A stretch of 64,000 bases of DNA from Citricoccus sp. CH26A (GTDB taxonomy: Bacteria > Actinomycetota > Actinomycetes > Actinomycetales > Micrococcaceae). Numbering within the stretch: the first letter of the stretch is position 1; the number at the start of each line of letters is the position of its first letter. Below, one piece after another: positions 45,601 to 53,615 of this stretch. The position numbers and the translations under genes were made by a program. The notes beneath the pieces were generated by a model. The model was not told the DNA's origin and made no database searches. It saw nothing but the letters and a program-made list of their open reading frames with translations. The DNA lies in the NCBI RefSeq assembly GCF_000224415.1, contig NZ_AFXQ01000004.1, positions 124,001 through 188,000 of the forward strand. The letters are read 5' to 3'.

Positions 45601-46075
45601 TGTCCTCGGCCTGGGCGACGAGCCACTCGGCGTCCGAGCTGGGCTCGGAGGACTTCAGGGTGGGGATACCCGCCGCCTTGGCGGCCCGGAGCGCCTCCAC
45701 CTTGTTCCCGGTCAGCTCCAGGACGTCCGCGGGAGGACCGACGAAGGCGATCCCGGCCTCCGCCGCGGCCCGGGCCAGCCCGGCGTTCTCCGACAGGAAG
45801 CCGTACCCCGGATAGATGGCGTCGCATCCTGACTCCTTGGCCACCCGGATGATCTCGTCCACGTCCAGGTAGGCGCGGATCGGGTGCCCCTCCTCCCCGA
45901 TCCGGTAGGCCTCGTCCGCCTTCTGCCGGTGGATGGAGTTGCGGTCCTCGTACGGGAAGACCGCCACGGTCCGGGCACCCAGCTCGTAGCAGGCACGGAA
46001 GGCGCGGACCGCGATCTCCCCTCGGTTGGCGACCAGCACCTTGGAGAACATTCCGTCGGTGGCGTTGGATGACAT
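42605..46075 (-). CDS. pyc: Pyruvate carboxylase
   Basis: This 1,156-residue biotin enzyme makes oxaloacetate from pyruvate, bicarbonate and ATP. The N-terminal biotin carboxylase domain starts SKVLVANRGEIAVRAFRA, with the glycine loop AVAGGGGRGMR and FIEMNPRIQVEHTVTE. The carboxyltransferase domain starts near TDTTFRDAHQSLLATRVR, with ALCYTGNLLDP and HLHTHDTAGG. The C-terminal biotinyl domain carries IEAMKMEAAI, with the biotinylated Lys between the Mets. The ATG at 46073-46075 has AGGAGG upstream; the frame stays open 90 bases further but without homology. It diverges from a ParA-like gene. Confidence 0.97.
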   Translation of the reverse strand: MSSNATDGMFSKVLVANRGEIAVRAFRACYELGARTVAVFPYEDRNSIHRQKADEAYRIGEEGHPIRAYLDVDEIIRVAKESGCDAIYPGYGFLSENAGLARAAAEAGIAFVGPPADVLELTGNKVEALRAAKAAGIPTLKSSEPSSDAEWLVAQAEDIGFPIFVKAVAGGGGRGMRRVETAAQLPDALNAAMREAETAFGDATVFLEQAVLRPRHIEVQVLADGTGETVHLFERDCSMQRRHQKVIEIAPAPQLDESIRQALYADAVKFAKAMGYVNAGTVEFLVDTAGDRAGQHVFIEMNPRIQVEHTVTEEITDVDLVASQLRIAAGQTLEQLGIRQDELRIRGAALQCRITTEDPANGFRPDTGAITAYRSAGGSGVRLDGGTIYTGAEISPHFDSMLVKLTCRGRDYPTAVRRARRALAEFRVRGVATNIPFLMNVLDDPTFVAGDVATDFIDAHPELAQVNRSQDRGSKALQYLADVTVNQPHGPRVEGIDPRDKLPAFPGDKSQEPDRSPFDGPSPHQPPAGWRQVLLEKGPEGFAAELRGRTELAVTDTTFRDAHQSLLATRVRTRDLLAAAPAVAHTLPGLLSVEAWGGATYDVALRFLGEDPWDRLARLRQELPNIPLQMLLRGRNTVGYTPYPVEVTNAFVAEAAQTGVDIFRIFDALNDVRQIAPAIDAVRATGTAVAEAALCYTGNLLDPAEELYTLDYYLGLARQMVDAGAHVLAIKDMAGLLRPQAARELVGALRAEFDLPVHLHTHDTAGGQLGTLLAAAEAGVDAVDTAVASMAGTTSQVPMSALVAALEHTERDTGLGLDQAAALEPYWETIREVYRPFESGLSAPTGRVYRHEIPGGQLSNLRQQAIALGLGDRFEQIERMYEAANDMLGNIVKVTPSSKVVGDLALQLVGMDVDPAQFAESPQDFDLPDSVIGFLSGELGDPPGGWPEPFRTRALQNRGRRRAETELSAEDRSALAEPGATRQATLNRLLFPGPTQEYEANCATYGDTSVLHTRDWLYGLVRGREHVISLGKGVRLLTTLQAIGEPDAKGMRPVMVTLNGQARQITVRDRSVESTARAAEKADPANKGHVAAPFAGVVSVTVDEGDTVEAGDTVATIEAMKMEAAITAHASGTVTRVVLGGTTAVEGGDLLLTLGE

Positions 46076-46288
46076 GGAGCCTCCTGGGCTGCCCGGCAGG
46101 TCTGCCGGGACACGATCAGGCGCGGTCAGCGCACGGTGGAGCCACTTCCTTGTGGCTTGCATCACCCGTCAGTGTTGCATACGACCCCGGCACCCACTAC
46201 GTGAGACCCGTCACAGTGTCTTCAGCACTAGGATGGACCACGGTCCCGGGCCACCCACCCTCTGGTCGACAGTCAGGATTCCACCGCC

Positions 46289-47143
46289 GTGCAGATCATC
46301 TCCATCTCCAGCCTCAAGGGCGGGGTCGGCAAGACCTCGGTCACCCTCGGACTGGCCTCGGCGGCGCAGGCGCAGGGCATCCCCACCCTCGTGGTGGACA
46401 TGGACCCCCATGCCGATGCCACGACCGGACTCGGGGTCCGGCAGGACGCCGGCACCGAGGACGTGGGCACCCTGATCTCCCACCCCCGGCGGGTGTCCCT
46501 GGCCGATCACGTGGTCGCCTCGGGCTGGACCGGGTCCACCGCGGCCCCGGTGGCCGACGGCGACGGAGCGGGCGGTCCCGACGGCGCACCCCGGGTCCTC
46601 GATGTCGTCCGCGGCTCCTCGCGGACGTCGCTGTACGAGCGCCCGACGACCCGTCAGCGCGAGCTGCGCCGGCTCACCCAGCTGCTCGAGCCCGTGACGC
46701 GCTACGCACTGGTCCTCATCGACTGTCCCCCGGCCCTCAACGGCGTCACGCGGATGGCCTGGGCCGCCTCGACGGACGTGCTGCTGGTGGCCGAGCCGAG
46801 CCTGTTCTCCGTGGCCGGCACCGAACGCACCCTGCGGGCCCTGGACCTGTTCCGCAAGGAGTATGCCCAGGGCGTGACCTCCACCGGCGTGGTGGCCAAC
46901 CGCGTCCGGCCCGCCAGCGTGGAGCACCAGTTCCGCCTGGGCGAGATGGAGCGGATGTACGGCGACCGGTTGCTGCCCGTGGCCATCCCGGAACAGGGCA
47001 ACTGGCAGCAGATCCAGGGCGCCGCCTGGCCCGTCCACGCCTGGCCCGGCCAGACGGCCGCCCAGTCCGCGGCACTGTTCGATGAGCTGCTCTACTCCGT
47101 GCAGCGGCCGTTGAAGGACCGCCGCAGCCAGCGCCGGCACTGA
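46289..47143 (+). CDS. ParA/MinD-like partitioning ATPase, orphan
   Basis: This 284-residue ATPase has the deviant Walker A SSLKGGVGKTSVTLGLA at the start, Walker A' VVDMDPHADATTGLG, and Walker B-like LVLIDCPPALNGVT. These place it in the ParA family. No parB or parS-like site is adjacent, so it is probably an accessory member, not the oriC-linked ParA. An acidic insertion (VADGDGAGGPDGAPR) lies near residue 95. Start GTG at 46289. A TAGGAT -10-like element lies at 46229-46234, giving a leader of about 50 nt. It converges on merR across a terminator. Confidence 0.88.
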   Translation: MQIISISSLKGGVGKTSVTLGLASAAQAQGIPTLVVDMDPHADATTGLGVRQDAGTEDVGTLISHPRRVSLADHVVASGWTGSTAAPVADGDGAGGPDGAPRVLDVVRGSSRTSLYERPTTRQRELRRLTQLLEPVTRYALVLIDCPPALNGVTRMAWAASTDVLLVAEPSLFSVAGTERTLRALDLFRKEYAQGVTSTGVVANRVRPASVEHQFRLGEMERMYGDRLLPVAIPEQGNWQQIQGAAWPVHAWPGQTAAQSAALFDELLYSVQRPLKDRRSQRRH

Positions 47144-47180
47144 GGCGCGCCCCCGCCAGACCACGATCGACGTCAAGCCG

Positions 47181-47221
47181 CGACGGCCCCGCGCCTGCCG
47201 GCGGCAGGGACGGGGCCGTCG
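47181..47221. terminator. Bidirectional terminator between parA-like gene and merR
   Basis: CGACGGCCCCG (47181-47191) pairs with CGGGGCCGTCG (47211-47221), and an inner hairpin CCTGCC-GGC-GGCAGG stacks in the loop. It lies between two convergent stop codons. Confidence 0.7.
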
Positions 47222-47246
47222 TCGGGAACAGGCGGTGGGACGCCCC

Positions 47247-47846
47247 TCAGGAGGCGGACTTGCGCTGGGCGCGACGCTGGGAGAGTTCGTCCCCGGGGAA
47301 GTCGGCGGGGGCGTCGTGCAGGCGCTCGGAGGGCAGCTGGGCGAGGGAGCCCTCGACCTCACGCCAGACCCGGCCGACGGCGATGCCGAAGACACCCTGC
47401 CCGCCCTGCACCAGGTCGATGACCTCGTCCGCCGACATGCACTCGTAGACCGAGGCACCGTCGCTCATCAGCGTGATCTGGGCCAGGTCGTCCACGCCGC
47501 GTTCGCGCAGGTGTTCGACGGCCGAACGGATCTGCTGCAGGGAGACCCCGGTGTCCAGTAGTCGCTTGACCACCTTGAGCACGAGGATGTCCCGGAAGGA
47601 GTACAACCGCTGCGTCCCCGAGCCGCTGGCGCCGCGCACGGTGGGCACCACGAGGCCCGTCCGGGCCCAGTAGTCCAGCTGGCGATAGGTGATCCCGGCC
47701 GCCTTGCACGCGGTGGGGCCGCGGTATCCGACGCCCTCGTCGAGCACCGGCAGGTCTTCGGTGAACAGCATGCCCTGCGCCGGGGTGCGCGCAGGGGCGG
47801 GATGCGTCACGTCCGGGGACTGCCCGGCCTCGCCCTTGGGACTCAC
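47247..47846 (-). CDS. MerR-family regulator (Rv1830/McdR-like)
   Basis: This 199-residue protein has a MerR winged helix (GYRGPTACKAAGITYRQLDY, WARTGLVVPTVR, QRLYSFRDILVLKVVKRLL) and a dimerisation helix (GVSLQQIRSAVEHLRERGV). The C-terminal region has VWREVEGSL. It is the last gene of the conserved block gcvH-garA-ftsR-DUF151-merR; its mycobacterial counterpart Rv1830 has been linked to growth and division control. The GTG at 47844-47846 has AGGAGGG five bases upstream. A separate promoter lies at 47990-48018. Confidence 0.88.
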   Translation of the reverse strand: MSPKGEAGQSPDVTHPAPARTPAQGMLFTEDLPVLDEGVGYRGPTACKAAGITYRQLDYWARTGLVVPTVRGASGSGTQRLYSFRDILVLKVVKRLLDTGVSLQQIRSAVEHLRERGVDDLAQITLMSDGASVYECMSADEVIDLVQGGQGVFGIAVGRVWREVEGSLAQLPSERLHDAPADFPGDELSQRRAQRKSAS

Positions 47847-47989
47847 TGGAACCCTCCTGGTCTCAGGTCCACACTGGGGAAGGAAGGGGCCGCCGGTCCG
47901 GACCAACGGAGCGCGACGGGCATCGACCCGGCCCGGCACCGCTGACCGATGCGAATGAACCGGCAGGCAATGTGGAACCTCTGCTGACG

Positions 47990-48018
47990 ACGGTAGGCCC
48001 GTGGAGGGCCACGGTCAA
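47990..48018 (-). promoter_or_regulatory. Promoter of merR
   Basis: Minus-strand -35 TTGACC (48013-48018) and -10 TACCGT (47990-47995) are 17 bp apart. The spacer contains GGCCC-TCCAC-GGGCC, a possible MerR dyad for autoregulation. The 251-bp gap 47847-48097 holds no gene; the leader would be about 135 nt. Confidence 0.55.
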
Positions 48019-48097
48019 AGACCCAGTCGCTTTCACCGCGAGCGTGTCGCCCCCGGGCGGGGCCGGAGCAGCCGGGCCGATGGCGTGCGAGGCGCCG

Positions 48098-48655
48098 TCA
48101 GGACTGTCCCGCGCCGCCGTCGGCGAAGTCCTCGGGGTCCACGGAGTCGAGGAATTCGCGGAACTTGCTCAGCTCGGCATCGCGGTCCGCGGACCGGGAG
48201 ACTCCGGTGGCGGACTCGTCGGTCGTCTCCTCGTCCTCGTCCTCCAGCGCCTGCTCGGGGTCCACCCCGGCATCGTGGAGGACCTCCGCCGAGCACAGCA
48301 CGGGCACCCCGGCACGCAGGGCGCAGGCGATGGCATCGGATGCCCTGGCATCCACCCGGGCGCCATTGTCCAGGAGGAGTTCGGCGTGGAAGACGGCGTC
48401 GCGCACCGAGCTGATCCGGACGGACTCCAGCGCGGTGCCCGCCGCGGCGATGACGTCGACGAGCAGGTCGTGGGTCATGGGACGCGGCGGGGTGATCCCC
48501 TGTTGCCACAGCGCGATGGCGCTGGCCTCCGGAGCCCCCACCCAGATCGGCACCAGGGTCCCGGTGCCGGGGTCCTGGAGGAGCACGAGCGGCTGGTTGC
48601 CGGGCAGTTCCACCCGGACTCCCAGCACCGTCATCTCGACGTCGGGCAGGGCCAT
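48098..48655 (-). CDS. DUF151 / bifunctional nuclease family protein
   Basis: This 185-residue protein has the DUF151 core: VEMTVLGVRVELPGNQPLVL at the start, PIWVGAPEASAIALW, RPMTHDLLVDVI and GARVDARASDAIACALRAGVP. Plant and Thermotoga homologues show nuclease activity, but the bacterial role is unclear. A C-terminal acidic tail (EDEDEETTDES) is specific to actinobacterial members. The ATG at 48653-48655 lies seven bases after the ftsR stop, so it is in one operon with ftsR. Confidence 0.88.
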   Translation of the reverse strand: MALPDVEMTVLGVRVELPGNQPLVLLQDPGTGTLVPIWVGAPEASAIALWQQGITPPRPMTHDLLVDVIAAAGTALESVRISSVRDAVFHAELLLDNGARVDARASDAIACALRAGVPVLCSAEVLHDAGVDPEQALEDEDEETTDESATGVSRSADRDAELSKFREFLDSVDPEDFADGGAGQS

Positions 48656-48662
48656 GTCCGCC

Positions 48663-49412
48663 TCACGAATCCAGGTCGGCGACCGCGGCGCCCACCAGGG
48701 CACTGTGCAGTCCCAGGCAGGCCTCGCTGATCTCGCGTGCGGTCTCAGCCACCCGGGCTCCGGCCGCGGAGTCGCGGCGGCTGGCCAGGGGGGCCGTCAC
48801 CCGTTCGATGAGTCCGAGCTCTCGGTCGGCGGCCGCCCGGAACGGACGCAGGTGCCGGGGCTCCAGTCCGTGGGCGGCCAGTACGACGGCGGACCGGGTG
48901 GCCTTGAGGGAGTGCTCGCTGTACCGCCCGTCCTCGTCGGCGGCGATCATGCCGTACTGCTCGAGCGAGTCGAGGAGGTCGGCGCTGGCGCCGGAGATCC
49001 CCTGCAGCTCCGCCCGGGTCAGCGGCCGGGTGTGCCCCGCCAGTTCCTGGGCGAGCTGGTCCGAGACCGAGCGCGGGGTCAGCGTGAGGCCGCCCGGCAG
49101 CGACTCCGGATGGTCCCCACGGTCCACCGCGTCGAGGTAGTCCTTGATGACCTTCAGCGGCAGGTACTGGTCGCGCTGGAGTGCCAGGATGAAGCGCAGG
49201 CGGTCGACGTCCGCGTCCGTGTACTTCCGATAGCCCGCCGCGGTCCGCCGGGGGGTGATCAGGCCCTTCTCCTCCAGGAAGCGGATCTTGGAGGCGCTGG
49301 CCTGGGGGAAGTCCTCCTTGAGCTCGCCGAGGACCTCACCGATGTTCATCACGGCGCGGCTCGCACCGGTCCTGGCGGTCGAGACGGTGCGGCGGGAGGC
49401 TGCTGCGGTCAC
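48663..49412 (-). CDS. ftsR: MerR-family division regulator FtsR
   Basis: This 249-residue protein resembles Corynebacterium FtsR (cg1631) and Rv1828. The winged helix contains VLGELKEDFPQASASKIRFL, EEKGLITPRRTAAGYRKY and RLRFILALQRDQYLPLKVIK; a long C-terminal effector domain follows. FtsR activates ftsZ in Corynebacterium. It lies between garA and the DUF151 gene as in that genus. The annotated start is GTG 49410-49412; the ATG at 49347-49349 (MNIGEVLGEL) is a possible shorter start. Confidence 0.88.
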   Translation of the reverse strand: MTAAASRRTVSTARTGASRAVMNIGEVLGELKEDFPQASASKIRFLEEKGLITPRRTAAGYRKYTDADVDRLRFILALQRDQYLPLKVIKDYLDAVDRGDHPESLPGGLTLTPRSVSDQLAQELAGHTRPLTRAELQGISGASADLLDSLEQYGMIAADEDGRYSEHSLKATRSAVVLAAHGLEPRHLRPFRAAADRELGLIERVTAPLASRRDSAAGARVAETAREISEACLGLHSALVGAAVADLDS

Positions 49413-49456
49413 GGAGGGTTCCTCGGGTCTTCTTTCGGTGGCGTTCGTCGGTCTGG

Positions 49457-49912
49457 TCAGGCGCTGAGCCGCTGGGTGCCGGCGTAGAACGTCAGCCTGA
49501 ACTTGCCGATCTGCACTTCCATCCCCGAGCGCAGGGCCACCGAGTCCACCCGGTCGTGGTTGACGTAGGTGCCGTTGAGCGAACCGGAGTCGACGACGAC
49601 GAACCCCTCTCCCTGACGGCGGAACTCGGCGTGCTTGCGCGAGACGGTGACGTCATCGAGGAAGATGTCCGCGTTCGGGTGACGTCCCGTGGTGGTCACG
49701 TCCTGGTCCAGCAGGAATCGTGCCCCCTGGTTCGGGCCCGCGTGGGCCACCAACAGGGCCGAGCCGATGGGCAGGGCGTTGATCGCGGCGCGGTCCTCCG
49801 CGTCGAGCGCGCGATCGACCGGACCGCCGAGGTCAGGCAGTCCGATGCTGGTGGTCTGCGCCTCTGGCTCGGTACCCGGTTCCCTGCCGCCCGGGTGCTG
49901 GGTGCCTGACAT
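49457..49912 (-). CDS. garA: FHA-domain regulator GarA/OdhI
   Basis: This 151-residue protein has an N-terminal phosphorylation segment, here QTTSIGLPDL (residues 19-28), matching the ETTSV site of GarA/OdhI except Gln for Glu. The FHA domain includes TTGRHPNADIFLDDVTVSRK, HAEFRR and DSGSLNGTYVN. GarA binds and inhibits 2-oxoglutarate dehydrogenase and activates glutamate synthase until PknG/PknB phosphorylates the Thr pair. It sits next to gcvH and ftsR, the standard order. Confidence 0.93.
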   Translation of the reverse strand: MSGTQHPGGREPGTEPEAQTTSIGLPDLGGPVDRALDAEDRAAINALPIGSALLVAHAGPNQGARFLLDQDVTTTGRHPNADIFLDDVTVSRKHAEFRRQGEGFVVVDSGSLNGTYVNHDRVDSVALRSGMEVQIGKFRLTFYAGTQRLSA

Positions 49913-49977
49913 TGCTCCTCCGAGGTGGTGTCCGACCCGCTCTGCGGCGGGCCGGACGTAGTGCTTCCGTGACCTGA

Positions 49978-50364
49978 CTAGCCTACCTGCTGGCGGTAGC
50001 CCTCTGCATCGAGCAGGGCCTCGACCTGCGCCGGGTCCTTCACCGAGACCTCCATGAGCCAGCCCTCGCCGTAGGGGTCGGCGTTGAGCTTGGCGGGATC
50101 GGCGTCGAGCTCCTCGTTACGGGCCGTGACGGTCCCCGTGACGGGCGCGAACAGGTCGCTGACGGACTTGGTGGACTCCACCTCGCCCACGGTCGACTCC
50201 GCCTCGATCTCCGTGCCGACCTCCGGCAGGTCCACGTAGACCACGTCGCCGAGGGCGTCCTGGGCGAAGTCGGTGATGCCGATGCGGACGACGCCGTCCG
50301 CGTCGGGGCCGGAGACCCACTCGTGCTCGGCACTGTAGCGAAGCCCGTCGGGGATGTTGCTCAT
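49978..50364 (-). CDS. gcvH: Glycine cleavage system H protein
   Basis: This 128-residue carrier shuttles the aminomethyl group on lipoate. It has LRYSAEHEWV at the start, GITDFAQDALGDVVYVDLPE, and the lipoylated Lys in VESTKSVSDL. The length is typical. The other glycine-cleavage genes are not nearby, as usual when gcvH stands with garA. The ATG at 50362-50364 follows CTGGAGGAATC, a good ribosome site. Confidence 0.96.
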   Translation of the reverse strand: MSNIPDGLRYSAEHEWVSGPDADGVVRIGITDFAQDALGDVVYVDLPEVGTEIEAESTVGEVESTKSVSDLFAPVTGTVTARNEELDADPAKLNADPYGEGWLMEVSVKDPAQVEALLDAEGYRQQVG

Positions 50365-50429
50365 GATTCCTCCAGGTGATCGGGGACGCTGGACCGTCCT
50401 GAGTGGGTCCACGCGGTACAGCACCGAGA

Positions 50430-51329
50430 CTACTGGGGTCCCGTGCCGGGCGCCAATGGCATCCTGCCACCCTCGGCGACGCGCCCCAACAGGGTCACCA
50501 GCCGGTCCCGATCCCCTTCCGGCACCGGCGCCAGGATGCGCTCCTGGACGCGCAGGACCAAGGGGTCGACTCCCTCCAGGAGTGCTCGGCCCTCCGGGGT
50601 CAGCGCCACTTGGCGGGTCCGCCGGTCGAACGGATCGGCCGTCCGCTCCGTCCAGCCGCGTGCCTCCAGCCGGCCCAGCACGTCCGAGGCACTGGAGCGG
50701 TCCACGGCCGAGGCCTCGGCCAGCGCGCCCTGTCCCATCCCCCCGGCCCGCCGGAGCACGTCCAGCACCGCGAACTGGGGTCCGGTGAGCTGCCCGCCCA
50801 CCTCCTCGGACCACAGCACCGAGTGCCGCTGCTGGGCCAGCCGGATCAGGTGACCGGGCCGGCGGTCCCGGCCCGACGGACCGACGTCGGCCACCAGCGC
50901 CAGCCGCTCCGTGAACCAGTCCCGGGCCCCGGACGGCAGGGGCTCCAGGAAACGTGACTGGACGCGTGCCACGGGCACGGCGAGTCCCGCCAGCGCCGCG
51001 CCGGAGGGCGCGGTCAGCGTGATGACCTGCCGCCGGCCGTCGCGGGGGTCCCGGGACTGCCGGATCCACCCCTGGTCCCGGAGTCGCCGCACGATCCCCG
51101 CCGTGGTGGACCGGTCAAGCCCGGCCCGGAGGCCGATCGTGTTCTGGTCCAGGCCGTCGTCGGCCGCCGTGAGGGTGGCCAGAAGAGAGTACTGGGAGGG
51201 GGTGAGCGTGGAGCCGACCTCCTCGGACCACAGGACGTTGTGCACCTGCTGGCACCGGCGCAACAGGTGTCCGACGAGTGCCCCCGTCCCCGGGCCCCGA
51301 TCCTGCCCGTCCCCTTCCGTCGCCACCAT
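50430..51329 (-). CDS. Fusion of two MarR domains, likely regulator of the adjacent hydroxylase
   Basis: This 299-residue protein contains two complete MarR-type winged helices. Domain 1 spans about residues 15-145 (LLRRCQQVHNVLWSEEV, LTPSQYSLLATLTAADDG, GLDRSTTAGIVRRLRDQGWI). Domain 2 spans about 155-290 (LIRLAQQRHSVLWSEEVGG, LTGPQFAVLDVLRRAGGM, AVDRSSASDVLGRLEARGW). The domains align over their length, which indicates internal duplication. MarR proteins are normally homodimers of about 150 residues; this one could act as a built-in dimer. It diverges from an aromatic hydroxylase with a palindrome between. ATG 51327-51329 has GGAAAGG six bases upstream. Confidence 0.88.
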   Translation of the reverse strand: MVATEGDGQDRGPGTGALVGHLLRRCQQVHNVLWSEEVGSTLTPSQYSLLATLTAADDGLDQNTIGLRAGLDRSTTAGIVRRLRDQGWIRQSRDPRDGRRQVITLTAPSGAALAGLAVPVARVQSRFLEPLPSGARDWFTERLALVADVGPSGRDRRPGHLIRLAQQRHSVLWSEEVGGQLTGPQFAVLDVLRRAGGMGQGALAEASAVDRSSASDVLGRLEARGWTERTADPFDRRTRQVALTPEGRALLEGVDPLVLRVQERILAPVPEGDRDRLVTLLGRVAEGGRMPLAPGTGPQ

Positions 51330-51445
51330 GCACTGCCTTTCCGAGTAGGTTCCCTCCGCCGCGTCCATGCGTAGGCGGACGATGCAGCGCCGGGCGTCCG
51401 TACCTCACCGGACGACGGGCGCGGACGCGTCGGACCCAGCATACT

Positions 51446-51475
51446 GTGGCTCGAGTCACGCGACTGCGTTATGAT
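51446..51475 (+). promoter_or_regulatory. Promoter and operator of the aromatic hydroxylase gene
   Basis: -10 TATGAT lies at 51470-51475. A near-perfect palindrome GTGGCTCGAGTCAC (51446-51459; 12 of 14 positions symmetric) covers the -35 area, and AGTC-ACGC-GACT follows immediately. In the 225-bp gap with the divergent MarR-fusion gene this is the best operator candidate. Confidence 0.5.
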
Positions 51476-51554
51476 CGCCACGGAATCATTCAGCACACGG
51501 ACGATTGGTGGGCGACCCGCCACGCACCTGTCCCCTCCGGCGAGAAGGAGCCTC

Positions 51555-53513
51555 ATGCAATATCACCTGAACGGCTACCGCTACGGCGATCCCACCATCC
51601 AGCCCGCGGCCACCGGTCGTGAGGGCGGGCAGGGCCCCCTGCCCGAGGAGGTGGACGTCCTCGTCGTGGGCACCGGGCCCGCCGGTACCGTCCTGGCCGC
51701 CCAGCTGGCCGAGTTCCCCGAGATCACCACGCGCGTGGTCGAGCGCCGCCAGGGCCCGCTGCCGGTGGGCCAGGCCGACGGCGTGTCCTGCCGGACCGTC
51801 GAGATGTTCGACGCCTTCGGGCTCGCATCCACGCTGGTGGACGAGGCCTACTGGGTCAACGAGACCACCTTCTGGTCCCCCGACGCCGCGGACCGCACGG
51901 GCATCGCCCGCACCGGACGGGTCCAGGACGTCGCCGACGGGCTCAGCGAGTACCCCCACGTCATCGTCAACCAGGCTCGGATGCAGGAGATGCTGCTGGA
52001 CAAGGCCGCCAAGTCCCCCTCCCGGCTCGAGGTCGACTACGGCTACAAGGCCCTGGGCGTCGAGGTCCCCGAGGACCCGGAGGCACTGGTCACCGTGACC
52101 CTCGAAGAGACGGACGAGCAGGGCAAGGGCAGCGGCATGACCCGCACGGTCAGGGCGCGCTACGTGGTGGGCTGCGACGGTGCCCGCTCCGCGATCCGCA
52201 CCTCGATCGGCCGCGCCCTGCACGGGGACGCCCAGAACCATGCCTGGGGCGTCATGGACATCCTGCCCGTCACCGACTTCCCGGACGTGCGCAAAAAGGC
52301 GGTCATCCAGTCCGGCACCGGATCCCTGCTGCAGATCCCGCGCGAGGGCGGGAACCTGGTGCGCTACTACGTGGACCTCGGGGACATCCCGGAGGGTGAC
52401 CGCAGCATCCGTGACCGGACCACCTTCGAGGACATCCTCACCGCGGCGCAGAGGGCACTTCACCCCTACACCCTGGACGCCCGGGACGTGGCGTGGTGGA
52501 GCGTCTACGAGGTGGGCCAGCGCGTCACGGACGGCTTCGACGACGTCACCGAACCGGGCAGCCGGGACCCGCGCGTGTTCATCGCCGGCGACGCCTGCCA
52601 CACCCACTCGGCCAAGGCCGGCCAGGGCATGAACGTCTCCATGCAGGACACCTACAACCTGGGCTGGAAGCTCGCCGCGGTCCTACAGGGCCGATCCCCC
52701 AAGTTGCTGCTCACCACCTACTCGGAGGAGCGCCAGACGATCGCCCAGGACCTCATCGACTTCGACAAGCGCTGGTCGAGGATGATGGGCTCCAAGGTCG
52801 CGGACCCCGACCGCCCCGAGGCCGGCGGGGTGGCCGCCACGGACGTCGAGGCCCACTTCGTGGCCGGCGGCGTGTTCACCGCGGGCCTGTCCACCGTGTA
52901 CCGCCAGTCCCTGCTGACCGGCGGGACGGCGCACCAGGACCTCGCCACCGGGTTCGAGGTCGGGACCCGCTTCCACTCGGCCCCGGTCATCCGGGTGGCC
53001 GATGCCAAGCCCGTACAGCTCGGGCACGTCCACGAGGCCGACGGCCGGTGGCGCCTGTACGCCTTCGCCGACGCCGCGGACGCCGGGTCCGAGGGTTCGG
53101 CGCTGCGCGGGCTCGTCACCTTCCTGGACGAGTCCGCGTCCTCCCCCGTCCGCCGCTTCACCCCGGCTGACTGGGCCGACGACGCCGTGTTCGACGTCCG
53201 CGCGATCCTGCAGCAGGAGCACCTGGACGTCGACCTGAACGCCCTCCCGCAGTTCCTGCTCCCCGCGAAGGGGAGGTTCGGCCTGCGCGACTACGAGAAG
53301 GTGTTCTCGGCGGAGAGGACCAACGGCCGCCTGCTCGGTGACGTGCCCGGACTGACGGCCACGCAGGACATCTACGACCTGCGCGGCATCGACCGCGAGC
53401 GCGGCGCCCTCGTGGTCGTCCGGCCGGACCAGTACATCGCGCAGGTGATGCCGCTGGATGCCCACGAGGAACTCGCCGGGTTCTTCGCGGCCTTCATGGT
53501 CGAGCAGTCCTGA
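51555..53513 (+). CDS. FAD-dependent aromatic hydroxylase (3-hydroxybenzoate 4-monooxygenase / phenol 2-monooxygenase family)
   Basis: This 652-residue flavoprotein has the FAD loop VVGTGPAGTVLAAQLAE, the DG motif VVGCDGARSAIR and GDACHTHSAKAGQGMN. These define group A hydroxylases. The thioredoxin-like C-terminal domain from about residue 470 (with LLPAKGRFGLRDYEKVF and VVRPDQYIAQVMPLD) is specific to the phenol hydroxylase/MobA branch. The start MQYHLNGYRYGDP also resembles 3-hydroxybenzoate 4-hydroxylase. The substrate cannot be fixed, and no ring-cleavage genes are adjacent. ATG 51555 has AGAAGGAG four bases upstream. Codon use is like its neighbours. Confidence 0.87.
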   Translation: MQYHLNGYRYGDPTIQPAATGREGGQGPLPEEVDVLVVGTGPAGTVLAAQLAEFPEITTRVVERRQGPLPVGQADGVSCRTVEMFDAFGLASTLVDEAYWVNETTFWSPDAADRTGIARTGRVQDVADGLSEYPHVIVNQARMQEMLLDKAAKSPSRLEVDYGYKALGVEVPEDPEALVTVTLEETDEQGKGSGMTRTVRARYVVGCDGARSAIRTSIGRALHGDAQNHAWGVMDILPVTDFPDVRKKAVIQSGTGSLLQIPREGGNLVRYYVDLGDIPEGDRSIRDRTTFEDILTAAQRALHPYTLDARDVAWWSVYEVGQRVTDGFDDVTEPGSRDPRVFIAGDACHTHSAKAGQGMNVSMQDTYNLGWKLAAVLQGRSPKLLLTTYSEERQTIAQDLIDFDKRWSRMMGSKVADPDRPEAGGVAATDVEAHFVAGGVFTAGLSTVYRQSLLTGGTAHQDLATGFEVGTRFHSAPVIRVADAKPVQLGHVHEADGRWRLYAFADAADAGSEGSALRGLVTFLDESASSPVRRFTPADWADDAVFDVRAILQQEHLDVDLNALPQFLLPAKGRFGLRDYEKVFSAERTNGRLLGDVPGLTATQDIYDLRGIDRERGALVVVRPDQYIAQVMPLDAHEELAGFFAAFMVEQS

Positions 53514-53534
53514 CCCCTCCCCGGCATCACCCGT

Positions 53535-53568
53535 GAGGGCCGGCCCGCCCCGTGGCGGGCCGGCCCTC
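53535..53568. terminator. Terminator of the aromatic hydroxylase gene
   Basis: GAGGGCCGGCCCGCC (53535-53549) pairs perfectly with 53554-53568, a 15-bp stem with loop CCGT. It lies 21 bases after the stop and also faces the convergent DinB-like gene. Confidence 0.8.
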
Positions 53569-53615
53569 GGCGTACCCGCCCGATGTCAACCGGCACGAGA
53601 TGCGGCGCCGCGGGC

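Noticed and set aside
42689-45832. A 1,047-codon plus-strand open frame opposite pyc
   Set aside because: Low-complexity sequence with no motif. The minus strand encodes pyruvate carboxylase with all its domains.
46289-47143. Chromosomal or plasmid parABS partition locus
   Set aside because: No ParB gene and no recognisable parS palindrome lie next to the ParA-like gene.
50430-53513. A complete aromatic degradation cluster
   Set aside because: Only the hydroxylase and its regulator are present. No ring-cleavage or downstream gene lies nearby, so a full pathway here cannot be claimed.
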